64,000 bases of DNA from Agarilytica sp033852165 (GCA_033852165.1 JAWSUZ010000029.1:13642-77641); one strand, 5' to 3'. Positions 8,048 through 18,155 are shown, counted from the stretch's first letter. Notes: generated by a model from the sequence alone, not told the origin. Numbers and translations are program-made.

Positions 8048-8686
8048 TTATTGCAACATAGCTAGATCTTCATAAAGATCTGGCACAAAAGGATAAAATT
8101 CCCCCCACGACTTTTGGGAGGAGTTTTCTTTGTAATACTCCAATATTTTGACAGAGTACTCTTCAAAATCCCGAGTCTTTAAGAGACCTTTTAGAATCAT
8201 TCTTCGTAGAGGCATTGGATTAGGAATAAACCCACCAATATCGTTAGAATCAAGCCCTTCTGAATACTCATACACGTCCATAATCGTCTCAAACTTTTCC
8301 AAAAACGGTAAAACGTCCTCAAAAACCATCGTTCTAAAATATGGATGTATTCTTTCAATATCCCTATCGTTATAAATATGATAATCCTTATTGTTTATCA
8401 ATTTTTCAAATCTTCGGCTAGAAATATAAATTGTATACAGGTCTTTTTTCAACCCGAACTTAGAATAATATTTTTTTAAAAGATCTTCGACCTCAACAAA
8501 AACCCGCCTTCCGACTATTTGCCCTCCAAGATCAAAAGATCCCGTCCATTTATTATATGAAAAAATAATTTCTATACCTGAAACTTTTGATTTCAATCTA
8601 ACAACACCTGGCCCTGAACTTATAGGCTTAAACCCCGTCTTCAAATACTTTTCCAACCCGACAACCAGGTCTCTTTTTGAATACAT
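8048..8686 (-). CDS. Candidate immunity protein for the RHS toxin
   Basis: 212 residues, cytosolic (no signal peptide or membrane segment), of a family I do not recognise. It starts two bases after the stop of the giant RHS gene, and its ribosome site GGAGAG overlaps the last toxin codons, so translation is probably coupled. A small, AT-rich gene immediately 3' of an RHS gene is the hallmark position for a cognate immunity protein. The central part holds a basic-aromatic stretch and a C-terminal helical region ending in YEDLAML. Function is inferred from position only. Confidence 0.75.
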   Translation of the reverse strand: MYSKRDLVVGLEKYLKTGFKPISSGPGVVRLKSKVSGIEIIFSYNKWTGSFDLGGQIVGRRVFVEVEDLLKKYYSKFGLKKDLYTIYISSRRFEKLINNKDYHIYNDRDIERIHPYFRTMVFEDVLPFLEKFETIMDVYEYSEGLDSNDIGGFIPNPMPLRRMILKGLLKTRDFEEYSVKILEYYKENSSQKSWGEFYPFVPDLYEDLAMLQ

Positions 8687-8688
8687 AT

Positions 8689-11600
8689 TTAAATACTCTC
8701 CATACCGCTAATAACATCACCCGTGTCTGAATCATATATTTTAACCCATGATGGGTCGATAGACTTAGCATTCAACGTATCTAGACTAACCAGGGGATTT
8801 CCGCTCACAGAACTCGTTGGGTTAATCGAAATGCTTCTAACAGCAAGCTCGGATTCACGCAATGCTGCATTTTGATTCGGAGTCAATCGAGTCGTTGACT
8901 TTAATTTATTTTCAATAACGATATAGTCTTCAACAATATTCCCACCAGCATTACGCCCCCATTTAACATATAGCTGGTCAGCAACAAAGTAATCGCCGGA
9001 GTTATTATAGGTCAGTTGAACTTGTGAATACATATCGTACTCATCCAAGTTTACATTATAGTCATTTGAAACAACACTTTTAAGCTGATTATACTCCTCT
9101 GAATTCCGGTCACTAATTTTTGCTAATACAGTATCCTGCTCAAAATGACGCCCTGATCGTGTCCTATTTTTAAAGAATTCGGTACGGCTCCAACTAGACC
9201 AACTAGGATCACTTTGACGCAATTCCCAAGCATAACCCGGATCTTCCTTGACTCTAAGCCACTTATTATCAAGGTCCGCAGGGCTTGCGTTTAACAAATC
9301 GATTAAATCTGCCCCTATCCTTGAATCAGCTAAATCTCGATCTAACTCATCTAATCGCGATGCAGGCCAATTCAGAGGATCCGCCTGTTCAAGGTATTCT
9401 GTCAATTTAGGGTGCTGATTTAGATTAAGGTATCGTGAATACCGCGTTACAGACTCACCCGAAATCGTTGAGACTCGATAGCTTCCTGCGGTCGGATCAA
9501 TTACCGCCTCATATTCACCATCAGGCAACCTTCCTCCGGGCAACCACTGTTCATTTGCTCCAAACTCATTCCCATTCGGTACTCGAACGTTTAAGGATCT
9601 CGGATCATCAAAATCAACACGAACCAATTCATCAAAATCTAAAGTATTGTCTTTTAAACCTAGAGCTTTTTCTAGAAGTCGAGGATTTCCTCCCGTTTCA
9701 AGCAACAAGCGATCCGCATCAGCTCGCGGCATAACAAACTCTGTACCATCAGGCTTAGGTACAGACCATTGTTCAAAGTCAGAACGAACAACAAATCGTG
9801 TTGCCCCATCGTCAAATCTCGATAAATGCCTAGTAACATAAGCCTTACCTAAATAATCCTCTGGATTTACTGGCCGGCCACTCTTCTCCTTTCCTAATAC
9901 AACCAATAATTCAGAGTTTTCTTCCGCTGATTGTTTAAATGCAGAATGACCCAACCCAGCTTCGATTCGCTCTAAGGCATCGTCAGCAAAATTCTGAGCA
10001 TCAACCTTATACAAGGCCTCGTAGGGCATACTTGCTAATAATGGGTAATCATCGATATATTTTGCAGCCAGTTGTGCTGCACGACGTTTGATACCATCAA
10101 ACAGAAATTTTGCGGTCGCCTCTTTTAATGCCTCTCTTGATGCAACCGATGTTGCGCCCATACGAACTGCGATTGATACCGACTTTTCAATAGTTGTTTC
10201 AACTAGTCTTGCGACAGCTTTAACGCTCTTGCCTGCTAACGAAACCCACTCAATAGGGGTAAACATAGTAACGATGTCAAAAACCAGCATCGCAGCATCA
10301 AAATCAATGGCTTCGAGTTCTTTGTCGTACTCGTAGCGCGGCATGTTGCTCTCTCTGGCCATGCTAACCCTGATTTCTTCAGCAATATTTTCATAACTTT
10401 CCTTAAGAGTCCTTACACTTGCCCACCCCGAAGTATCACGACACCCCTGCCCTCTTTGATTACAAACACGTTTTGGCTCGCCACTATTTGTGAAAGCCTC
10501 AAGATCGGCCATATACGAATCGTAAGCGGTAACAACCCTTTCATCTTTAAACCAAGAATCATAAAATCGTTTTAAAACGATTTTATATAGAGGCTCTAAA
10601 TTAACCATTGCGGCTTGGCCTTCATCCCGAGCAAGACCAACCGCTCTGACAACCTCAATTACTTCGTCATGTGTAACCAGTTCTCCTAGCGCATACCTAA
10701 CTTCCGAAGCAATATCATAATCTGTAGCATCCGCACTAATCATTAGCACGCTACCAGCCTGATCAAAAACATCCTTATCTTTTACATCATCATAGCGAAC
10801 GCCTATTTGGTGCAAGCCGTAAGTTAACTCGCGCAATATCTCCGGGTTTGGCAAATCTACAATCTGATCAACTTCTCGTTTCGCATACGTACCAATCGTC
10901 CCAATCAAAATCTGCGCTTGATTAGCATCTTTAGGTAAAGTAAAAACGACTTTGTGTTCGACTGGAACCTGTCCGGAGCCAAACATTCTGTCGCCAGTTT
11001 GATCGGTATAAATAATCCTCGCCAACGTACTTCCATGCAGCGTGTTCACTGGCATATCAACATCAGAGGTGAACAAATCCACCCCGCTCGAAAATACTTG
11101 TTGGCGCGCCAACATTTCCTCATTAGGATCGGAAAATCCACACGACGTTAAACCGTTAATCGCATAAACATGATCCATAGTAATAACTGGACCCGAGCTA
11201 CCCGAAGGTGTGCTAGCTTGTAAACCTAAAGGGTCAATTAATTCAATAGGGTTTGCATTGGCATAAAGATAGGTATTCAGCCCACCGGACTGACCCAAAG
11301 GATCAGAAGTTAAATAACGACCCGTGTTCGGGTTATAGGTACGCCGGTAGTTGTAGTGATAACCAGATTCGTTATCGAAATAGTGCCCTGGCAAGCGAAT
11401 ATTAAACTCAAATGATTCGCCATTATTATCAACGTCGTCGTTAAGGTAGGCTTTACCGAAGGGGTCGTAATTCGCGGCCCAAACGGTGTAGGCATTTTTG
11501 TTGGTAATGCTGCGCGGTGATCCGAGATGGTCGGTGTGAATGATGTAAGTGTCGTCGTTTGCGATAACGACGATGGGTCTTTCGTCTAGGTAGAGATATT

Positions 11601-14600
11601 GTTTGGTTATTTCGCCATCTTCATTGGCTTCGGCGAATAATTTTTTATCTTCATACAAATAGTAAGTCGTTTGTTCCCGATCCGCTAAATGCAGGGTTTT
11701 CTTAATACGTTCCCCGCGAGCGTTATAGGTATACTCCGCGACCAACTTACCTTTTATATACAGTTTTAAGGGGCGTTGTTCGCTGTTGTATTTATATTCA
11801 CGTTCGCCAAAAATTGTTGGACTGCCGGAAGAGTTATAGCTGACTCTATCTCCCACCATAGAATCGGCCACACCGACGAGGCGATTACTTTCTTCTTCGT
11901 ATACCGCTATTTGTGTCGAGGTTTTGCTATCGAGTTCGTGCCCGGAAACATTGGCACTCTGTAGATCGGTGCGGACTCGGTTACCGGTTTTATCGTAGTA
12001 GTAGCGATGCTCGCCGGACTGAGTATTTGCCGAGCGCAAACCACCTTGGGTGTTATATGCATATTGCTCGGTAAATTCGCCGTCTTTATTCTGCCAGTGA
12101 AGGCTTTCGATTTGTCCATTGTCGCTAAAGCCGTAGGACAACTTGAGGGTTTCTTCATCGTCTATCGTCGTGATATTTCCATAAGCGTCACGCTGAACGG
12201 TTCGTGCAATTCCGTTACCAAATACCATACTTGTTCGCGTACTGGAATCATTTTTCGTATTCAACTCACCCAAAAGTGTTTCATCAAAGAGTAAACCCTC
12301 GCGCTGAATCGCACGTAGTTTCCCAACCTTAGGACCAGAGGCATGGTAGAAATAGGTAAGTGTACGCTCGCTCTGAAACTGTTTACGGGTGAGGTTACCG
12401 AGTTTGTCATATTCATTTTTTGTAACGTATTCAAAGTCGTCAATAATACGCGTATGGCTTTTAACGAGACCCTCGCGGGTATAGGAATACCGTGTTATTT
12501 CATTCGGACCAGATATTTCCAAAACACGCCCATTAATATCGTAGGTAAGCGTATGAACACCCTCAGGCTTATTCGCTTCGATTAAGCGACTGGAAGCATC
12601 GTATCGGTATTTTTTAACATTATTTTCTGCGTCTCTATGGGCAACAAGATTACCAGCGGCATCGTATTGAAATATTTCGCGACCAGTTTCTGGGCTTTCT
12701 TTTTTGACCAGTCGACCGAAATCATCGTAATGATATTGTGTTACGTTCCCACGGGCGTCCTCAACTTCTTGCATCGCGTTTTTGATATTGTAGGAAAAAC
12801 GTGTGACGAGATTGCCCGGTTTTTCGATACTGAGTAATTGTCCAGAATCATTGTAGTGGGTTTGAATACTTTTACCGGAGTCACTGGCATAGTTTACGCT
12901 TCCTGTCGATTTATCATGCTGTAAACTTACACGCTTGCCATCTTTTTCGATTTCGCGAACGCGGCCATCGAGGTCGTACAAATACCCAATAGTTTCGAAA
13001 ATTTCACCATCAAAACTTTCAAATTGATTTTGAACCATGCGGTTTTCACTGTCGAACTCCCATGATTCTTCGTTACCAGCCAAATCCCTGACCGACACCA
13101 GGCGGTCTGCTTCATCGTATTGAAAATACATCACCTGACCACTGGGACGCGCGATGGATTCCTGCTTACCCGTCGAGGTGTAGGTATATTGTGTCTCGCG
13201 CTGTCCTTCGACTAGCCTCGTTATCTGGCCGCGTGCATTGTAATTCAGCACACGAACAATACCCCGGCTTTCCACACGCGTTGGCCGACCATAGGCATCG
13301 TAGGCCAGTACCTTTTGCAGCTCTCCAGACGGCCCACGAAATGTCACCACCTGATTGCTGGAGTTATATGTCATGGTCGAAATATCATCTACATCACTTC
13401 GAGGCCCATCGATAGACGTTAACAGGCCTTTTTTATCATAAACAAGACGTGTCTCTTTGCTGATCGCTTCGAAGCCTTCTTCACGCGGTGACCAGCCCTC
13501 TTCTCTAACAGAAACCACTTGATTAAATGCGTTGTATTGATAAGTCTTCAGGTGGCTGCCTTCGCCTTTAATACTCGGCTCTATCACCCGAGCGGGTAAA
13601 TGTGTATCCCCCTCAAATTCATAACGGGTGTGACTGAGCAATGTACCCGCTCGCCCCATCACCTTAATTTCGCTGACACGCCCGTAATCATCAAAACGCC
13701 GATGAACGGTTTTACCATCTTTATAAACGGTTTTAACCAGTTGCTTTTGGTTGTCATAAAAGTATTGAATATCGCCTTGGCCACAACTATCACAGCCCGG
13801 TCCACGAACTTCAGTTACAAGGGCAATGCCATCCCTGATTTCTGTTTTATAGACACTGACATTACCAAGACTGTCGGTAGTATGCGTTTCACCTTTAAAG
13901 TATTTCAGTGTGACCCGGCCAACGCCATTGTGATGTTCCGTAGAAATACCGCGTCCTTGATTATCGTATTGATATGTCGCAAAGCGAATTTCCGCTTCGT
14001 TGGTAATACCGGTCAAATGATGAGGATGTTCGCTGTTCTCGTAATGGTAACGCTTGCTTCCGCCATCGGGATAAATCACAGAGGCAAGGTTGCCCTTATC
14101 GTCGTAGGTATAACGAATAGTCTTGCCTGCGGAATCAAATACGGATTTTAGTCGCTTATTTTTGAAATAATCAAAGGATAGCATTCGCCCCTGCTCATCA
14201 CTGACTTTACGAAGAAAGCCATCAGCGGTATAGGAAAATGAAAGCTGAAGACCCGCAGGTGAAATAATGCGAACCGCTTTACCGGAACGATCAAACTGCG
14301 TGGCATAACCGTCGCGGCGAAACCATATTGCGCGAATAAAATCATCATCCCGTAATTCCAAATATCCATCCGTCGATAACACAGCATCGTAGCGACTTGC
14401 TTTGTTTGACTCAAAAAATGCAATACGTCGACCGTCGGATTGCACAATACTTTTTTGTCCCTTGCCGTGGTCGCTTAAATTGAGTTGATAGCTATGTCGC
14501 CAACCGCGCCCCACTTCGTGGGCCAATCCGACATTATGACTGTTATAAGTTCGGCTGAACTGTAAACCAAAAACCCCGCCCAGAGAGTAGAGATCCACTT

Positions 14601-15747
14601 CGCGTTGAATTTTATTACCCGTTACGATATTGATGGGGTTACCGCCTTTGGAGCTAGGCGCCTGACGAGTGACGCTTGTCACCTCAGATTGAGCAACGAT
14701 GGGGGTACTGTTTACGCTCCCCCCGAATATCGATCCACTGGCACCAGGACCACCAAGAGTTGAGCTATTGCCATACCCGCCTTGACTGCCGGGTGGGTTT
14801 GCACACGATTCAATTTCCCCCGATGACGATCCGATACACGACTGTACATTTGATTGACACTCATCATATATCTCCTCAAACTCCTCATCACTTATGCTAC
14901 CGCCCTGACCTTCTTCATTTTGCGCTTCCTCTTCTTCCTGCTCGTTTTCAGATTCTTCACCCTCTTCACTTTCTTCTGAGCTTTCACCGCTTCCATTTCC
15001 ATTTCCAGGTACGCTTCCACCACCGCTACCCGCTTCAACGCTAATATTATTATCTTCATAAGCCGGGCTTTGCATACGGACTGTGGCTACGGATGTAATG
15101 GGAATTCGATTGATCATATAATATTGCAAGTTATCGCGATCTGTTCGCGCCAGAACGGCGGTAATCAAACGATTAACGAGGGGGATTTTTAATTCATAGG
15201 CATAAGTCACCCGAATTTTAAGGAGGTTGGCATCTTGAATATTAACACCGCTATCTGAACCCACCGTGCGCTCGCGACTTTTTAAATGGACGTTCGGAAT
15301 TTCAGTTATTCCTTCCGCATTTTCGATTCCAAAATCCTCAAAGGCTTCTTGTGTCGGGTTAAGGATTTCGATCTTTGTATAGCGGGAATCATTGGCTTCT
15401 AATAATCCCAAGGCCATGGCTTGAGCAGCTTTTTCACCGGAACCGTCGCCACCAAATAATGGGGCAATGCGAATGCCCAGTTCATCGCGAATCGCGGAAG
15501 ATTGGGCGTGATTGACCGAACCTTTACGCGCGGCCTCAAAGGTCGCATATTTCACCACGTTTTTAGCGTTATACATTAATGCGGTCTGCATCCCTCCCAA
15601 ACCCAAGGCCAGTAAAGCCGGAATGACCACTAAAAATTCAGTGGTGGCGATTCCTCGTTGGCGTTGAGAACGAATAAACCTCACTCCAGAAAAATAGTGA
15701 GCTATCGCATGGCAATATTGGGAAGGTGAATATTTTGACCAGTTCAT
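8689..15747 (-). CDS. Giant RHS polymorphic toxin with TadE-like prepilin N-terminus
   Basis: 2352 residues. Residues 27-80 form a TadE-type class III prepilin signal: basic start, then G32 with I33 at +1, E37 at +5 and F38 at +6, followed by a hydrophobic helix. Residues 80-235 resemble a TadE periplasmic part. About 245-300 is a Ser/Gly/Glu-rich linker. From about 371 the segment NPINIVTGNKIQ marks a DUF6531-like start of the RHS shell, with many YD repeats to about 1500. It ends with two DPLG motifs (NPIELIDPLGLQ near 1500), the usual cleavage site. The tip of about 845 residues is very long; near 2062 it has a VPNGNEFGANEQWLPGG motif, and at the end (about 2197-2280) RSGRHFEQD, FVADQLYV and VIENKL fit a PD-(D/E)XK nuclease. 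Last large gene of the Tad operon, followed by a candidate immunity gene. Confidence 0.93.
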   Translation of the reverse strand: MNWSKYSPSQYCHAIAHYFSGVRFIRSQRQRGIATTEFLVVIPALLALGLGGMQTALMYNAKNVVKYATFEAARKGSVNHAQSSAIRDELGIRIAPLFGGDGSGEKAAQAMALGLLEANDSRYTKIEILNPTQEAFEDFGIENAEGITEIPNVHLKSRERTVGSDSGVNIQDANLLKIRVTYAYELKIPLVNRLITAVLARTDRDNLQYYMINRIPITSVATVRMQSPAYEDNNISVEAGSGGGSVPGNGNGSGESSEESEEGEESENEQEEEEAQNEEGQGGSISDEEFEEIYDECQSNVQSCIGSSSGEIESCANPPGSQGGYGNSSTLGGPGASGSIFGGSVNSTPIVAQSEVTSVTRQAPSSKGGNPINIVTGNKIQREVDLYSLGGVFGLQFSRTYNSHNVGLAHEVGRGWRHSYQLNLSDHGKGQKSIVQSDGRRIAFFESNKASRYDAVLSTDGYLELRDDDFIRAIWFRRDGYATQFDRSGKAVRIISPAGLQLSFSYTADGFLRKVSDEQGRMLSFDYFKNKRLKSVFDSAGKTIRYTYDDKGNLASVIYPDGGSKRYHYENSEHPHHLTGITNEAEIRFATYQYDNQGRGISTEHHNGVGRVTLKYFKGETHTTDSLGNVSVYKTEIRDGIALVTEVRGPGCDSCGQGDIQYFYDNQKQLVKTVYKDGKTVHRRFDDYGRVSEIKVMGRAGTLLSHTRYEFEGDTHLPARVIEPSIKGEGSHLKTYQYNAFNQVVSVREEGWSPREEGFEAISKETRLVYDKKGLLTSIDGPRSDVDDISTMTYNSSNQVVTFRGPSGELQKVLAYDAYGRPTRVESRGIVRVLNYNARGQITRLVEGQRETQYTYTSTGKQESIARPSGQVMYFQYDEADRLVSVRDLAGNEESWEFDSENRMVQNQFESFDGEIFETIGYLYDLDGRVREIEKDGKRVSLQHDKSTGSVNYASDSGKSIQTHYNDSGQLLSIEKPGNLVTRFSYNIKNAMQEVEDARGNVTQYHYDDFGRLVKKESPETGREIFQYDAAGNLVAHRDAENNVKKYRYDASSRLIEANKPEGVHTLTYDINGRVLEISGPNEITRYSYTREGLVKSHTRIIDDFEYVTKNEYDKLGNLTRKQFQSERTLTYFYHASGPKVGKLRAIQREGLLFDETLLGELNTKNDSSTRTSMVFGNGIARTVQRDAYGNITTIDDEETLKLSYGFSDNGQIESLHWQNKDGEFTEQYAYNTQGGLRSANTQSGEHRYYYDKTGNRVRTDLQSANVSGHELDSKTSTQIAVYEEESNRLVGVADSMVGDRVSYNSSGSPTIFGEREYKYNSEQRPLKLYIKGKLVAEYTYNARGERIKKTLHLADREQTTYYLYEDKKLFAEANEDGEITKQYLYLDERPIVVIANDDTYIIHTDHLGSPRSITNKNAYTVWAANYDPFGKAYLNDDVDNNGESFEFNIRLPGHYFDNESGYHYNYRRTYNPNTGRYLTSDPLGQSGGLNTYLYANANPIELIDPLGLQASTPSGSSGPVITMDHVYAINGLTSCGFSDPNEEMLARQQVFSSGVDLFTSDVDMPVNTLHGSTLARIIYTDQTGDRMFGSGQVPVEHKVVFTLPKDANQAQILIGTIGTYAKREVDQIVDLPNPEILRELTYGLHQIGVRYDDVKDKDVFDQAGSVLMISADATDYDIASEVRYALGELVTHDEVIEVVRAVGLARDEGQAAMVNLEPLYKIVLKRFYDSWFKDERVVTAYDSYMADLEAFTNSGEPKRVCNQRGQGCRDTSGWASVRTLKESYENIAEEIRVSMARESNMPRYEYDKELEAIDFDAAMLVFDIVTMFTPIEWVSLAGKSVKAVARLVETTIEKSVSIAVRMGATSVASREALKEATAKFLFDGIKRRAAQLAAKYIDDYPLLASMPYEALYKVDAQNFADDALERIEAGLGHSAFKQSAEENSELLVVLGKEKSGRPVNPEDYLGKAYVTRHLSRFDDGATRFVVRSDFEQWSVPKPDGTEFVMPRADADRLLLETGGNPRLLEKALGLKDNTLDFDELVRVDFDDPRSLNVRVPNGNEFGANEQWLPGGRLPDGEYEAVIDPTAGSYRVSTISGESVTRYSRYLNLNQHPKLTEYLEQADPLNWPASRLDELDRDLADSRIGADLIDLLNASPADLDNKWLRVKEDPGYAWELRQSDPSWSSWSRTEFFKNRTRSGRHFEQDTVLAKISDRNSEEYNQLKSVVSNDYNVNLDEYDMYSQVQLTYNNSGDYFVADQLYVKWGRNAGGNIVEDYIVIENKLKSTTRLTPNQNAALRESELAVRSISINPTSSVSGNPLVSLDTLNAKSIDPSWVKIYDSDTGDVISGMESI

Positions 15748-15820
15748 GGTTTAAACTCCGTGGAGATCGGTTGCTTCGACTATGGTTATTATTGTTAATA
15801 GCCGAACACGTGTATGCCTA

Positions 15821-15839
15821 GCGATTACACCCCAATCGC
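15821..15839. promoter_or_regulatory. Small palindrome upstream of the RHS toxin gene
   Basis: A perfect 6-bp inverted repeat, GCGATT (15821-15826) and AATCGC (15834-15839), with a 7-base spacer, in the 119-base gap between the OmpA-like gene and the toxin. It has no T-run, so it could be an operator, an mRNA stem-loop or chance. The toxin's own ribosome site (GGAG, 8 bases before the ATG) is downstream of it. Confidence 0.35.
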
Positions 15840-15866
15840 CAAATGAAATTTTTTTAAAACGTAAAA

Positions 15867-17204
15867 TCAGGATTCTTCTGAGTCTTCCTCGCCGATATTC
15901 TCAACGTCGACTTCGCCGTATACATCGGCCTCGTAAACGACATCGTCTTCTGTATAGCCGTCGTCCGTAAAACCACTGCCAACAGAGTTCGATTCGTTAT
16001 CGATAGGGTCGAAATCGTTGCTTGAGTCAATCGAATGATCAACGGGGTATTCGCTTTCAGTCCTTTCCATTCGGTTCCTTTCATCTTCAAAGTCTGTGTC
16101 GACTTCGAACTCCCCAACGCCACTATCGCTGCCTTTATAATCTTCATCCGGACTATCGATTATAATGGAATCGTTTTCATTGATTTCTGCAGACAATAGA
16201 ACCAGTTCCACGCGACGGTTTTTCGAACGGCCGAGAATAGAATGATTAGACTCAACAGGTTGTGTTTCACCTGCACCCACGGCAACGAGCATATCGGCCG
16301 ATATAGCGTAATCCTCGACGAGGCGTGAAACCACTTCACGTGCTCTTCCTTGGGATAAATTGAGGTTATAATCGTCACCCCCTGTACTATCGGTATGGCC
16401 AACAACCTTGAAGGTTGCTGTACTTTCATGCTTGAGATAGGTAGCGATTTCTTCAAGCGCCACATTGGATGCCTGACGTAACTCTGTTTTATCCATCTCA
16501 AAGTATAAGCCACCCAATACAACTTTCCCCTCTGAATCAATGGCTTCTTTAATCGTACTGGAAGCAGTAACGAGAGGCTCAATTACGTGATCTTCCTCTC
16601 GTAAGATATCCAAGGCATATTGGATATTGCTCTGACGATAACGTGATACGGTTAGCGCTATTGCATATTGCTCCCCTTCCCAGTTCAAACGCCCCGAGTA
16701 AAAATAAAATTCGCCATCATTTAGCGTATAAAAAGAATGAAATGCACGATAATAGGACTGACGCGTTTGGTTTGGGATTAAACGTCGAGGAAAGTAAAAA
16801 CCGCATTCACGTGCAACCCCGGAACAGGCAATCGCTTGTTCAGCTCCCAATGCGTTTACGTGTGCGACCAGCGAATCAAAAATACTTTTTGTGCTGTTTT
16901 TTACGGAGTCGTCTATTTCAAAAATAAAGACCGAATTTTCACCCGAAACTTTTTCTTCTCGCCAGGTTTCCGGCTCTTCGTAGGAGTTTACCCCCTGCAA
17001 ATAAACCGATTCAATATCGACATTATGATGGCTGTCCACCAAACGACTTTCGGGGATTCGCCCCAATAAAAAGTCATCGTGATGCATATCCATCGTCGGG
17101 GTGATCGCTGTCCCCACGCCACTATTTTTGATCGGGTTTAGCGGTGCAGCGTACGCCGAAATAGCGCCCGATATCAGCACAATAAAAAAGGCTAAATGTT
17201 TCAT
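15867..17204 (-). CDS. OmpA-like outer-membrane/peptidoglycan-binding protein of the Tad operon
   Basis: 445 residues. A signal peptide (about 1-19, ending SAYA) precedes a periplasmic region of unknown type. An OmpA C-terminal domain follows (about 228-345): FEMDKTELR, VVGHTDSTGGDDYNLNLSQ and GRSKNRRVEL are the peptidoglycan-binding signatures. The last 100 residues are very acidic and rich in D/E/S, unusual for OmpA proteins. OmpA-like proteins occur in several Tad loci and may anchor the secretin to the wall. It lies between the TPR lipoprotein and the toxin gene. Confidence 0.88.
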   Translation of the reverse strand: MKHLAFFIVLISGAISAYAAPLNPIKNSGVGTAITPTMDMHHDDFLLGRIPESRLVDSHHNVDIESVYLQGVNSYEEPETWREEKVSGENSVFIFEIDDSVKNSTKSIFDSLVAHVNALGAEQAIACSGVARECGFYFPRRLIPNQTRQSYYRAFHSFYTLNDGEFYFYSGRLNWEGEQYAIALTVSRYRQSNIQYALDILREEDHVIEPLVTASSTIKEAIDSEGKVVLGGLYFEMDKTELRQASNVALEEIATYLKHESTATFKVVGHTDSTGGDDYNLNLSQGRAREVVSRLVEDYAISADMLVAVGAGETQPVESNHSILGRSKNRRVELVLLSAEINENDSIIIDSPDEDYKGSDSGVGEFEVDTDFEDERNRMERTESEYPVDHSIDSSNDFDPIDNESNSVGSGFTDDGYTEDDVVYEADVYGEVDVENIGEEDSEES

Positions 17205-17262
17205 CTGATTATCCGTTTATTCACCAAACTGTGTATATTCAACCGACGTATATAACGGCCCA

Positions 17263-17769
17263 CTAGTAACCCGCCACATAGGTTGAGCGTGAGTTAGGCA
17301 GACGCGTGATTTCTGTCGGTTGATCGATTAATTTCTTTAAGTCTTCTATGCGCTGTGACACCAGAATATGACCAGGATCGGAAGCTCTTAAAACCGAACC
17401 AGATTGCTCTAGAGACTCGACCGCTTTTAATACGTAAGCAATCGATAAATTAAAATGTGTTTTCGCATGTTGGGGGTTACGCTTAATCGCTTCCTCAAAT
17501 ACAAAAATAGCACCATCGATATTACCCGCGCGCAGTTGGGTATTCGCGAGCCGAAACCAAGCATAGTGATCGTTCGGCACCAACTTTGTCACTTCCGTAT
17601 AAGCCAAAGAGGCCTCGAACCAGCGACGTTGTTCATAGGCCTGATCCGCCTCGCTCACCAAAGCAAACAGCTGGGAACTACTACCCGTTGAACTCGCACA
17701 TCCACCTAATAGCGACAGAAAAATAGACCCCCATACCAAGACATTAAATTTATATCGTAGCTTTACCAT
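17263..17769 (-). CDS. tadD: TPR lipoprotein, TadD-like
   Basis: 168 residues with a lipoprotein signal (lipobox LLGGC near residue 24) and about two to three TPR repeats (YAWFRLANTQLRAGN, HFNLSIAYVLKA) between residues 45 and 125. In Tad systems TadD is a TPR lipoprotein helping secretin assembly; the match here is by architecture and place. It overlaps the DUF192 gene by 7 bases. The gene symbol is a role assignment, not proven orthology. Confidence 0.75.
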   Translation of the reverse strand: MVKLRYKFNVLVWGSIFLSLLGGCASSTGSSSQLFALVSEADQAYEQRRWFEASLAYTEVTKLVPNDHYAWFRLANTQLRAGNIDGAIFVFEEAIKRNPQHAKTHFNLSIAYVLKAVESLEQSGSVLRASDPGHILVSQRIEDLKKLIDQPTEITRLPNSRSTYVAGY

Positions 17770-18113
17770 ATCAATTGATCTCCTACAGTTATGTTCTTTA
17801 TATTGGCAACTCCCGCAGCAACCTCAACCACAGAGTGGCCAGCCTTACTCGAAGCCGTTCGATACGGCTCCAAGCGGCGTTTGATTTTGACCACTTTTTT
17901 ATTGCGGTCTAAAAATATAACGTCGATTGGAAATCGCATCCACATCGTGTGCACGCTATTACAAGGTTCAATGGCTAGGGCCTGATTATTCGCCAAACCA
18001 CGACGACCTAGTAACCCACGCAATCGAGAATAAAAATTATTAGCCAAAACCGCTTCCGTAAACACAGGACGTTCACAAGCTCCAACCATTTTATTGATGA
18101 AAATCTTTTTCAT
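17763..18113 (-). CDS. DUF192 family protein
   Basis: About 116 residues. The hallmark segment CNSVHTMWMRFPIDVIFLD and the ending VGDQLIW identify DUF192, a small beta-barrel family of unknown activity that frequently lies in Tad/pilus loci. I choose ATG 18113 (MKKIFINKM); a GTG ten codons upstream is also possible, with AGAAGG very close to it. No convincing signal peptide with the short start; with the long start a hydrophobic N-terminus would appear. Confidence 0.82.
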   Translation of the reverse strand: MKKIFINKMVGACERPVFTEAVLANNFYSRLRGLLGRRGLANNQALAIEPCNSVHTMWMRFPIDVIFLDRNKKVVKIKRRLEPYRTASSKAGHSVVEVAAGVANIKNITVGDQLIW

Positions 18114-18155
18114 GAAAACCAGCCCCAAAAGCCACAAAAACACCTTCTAGAACAT

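Noticed and set aside
13600..14151. A 183-codon plus-strand open frame inside the RHS gene
   Set aside because: It is antisense to the YD-repeat region, its composition mirrors the repeats, and there is no ribosome site or family pattern.
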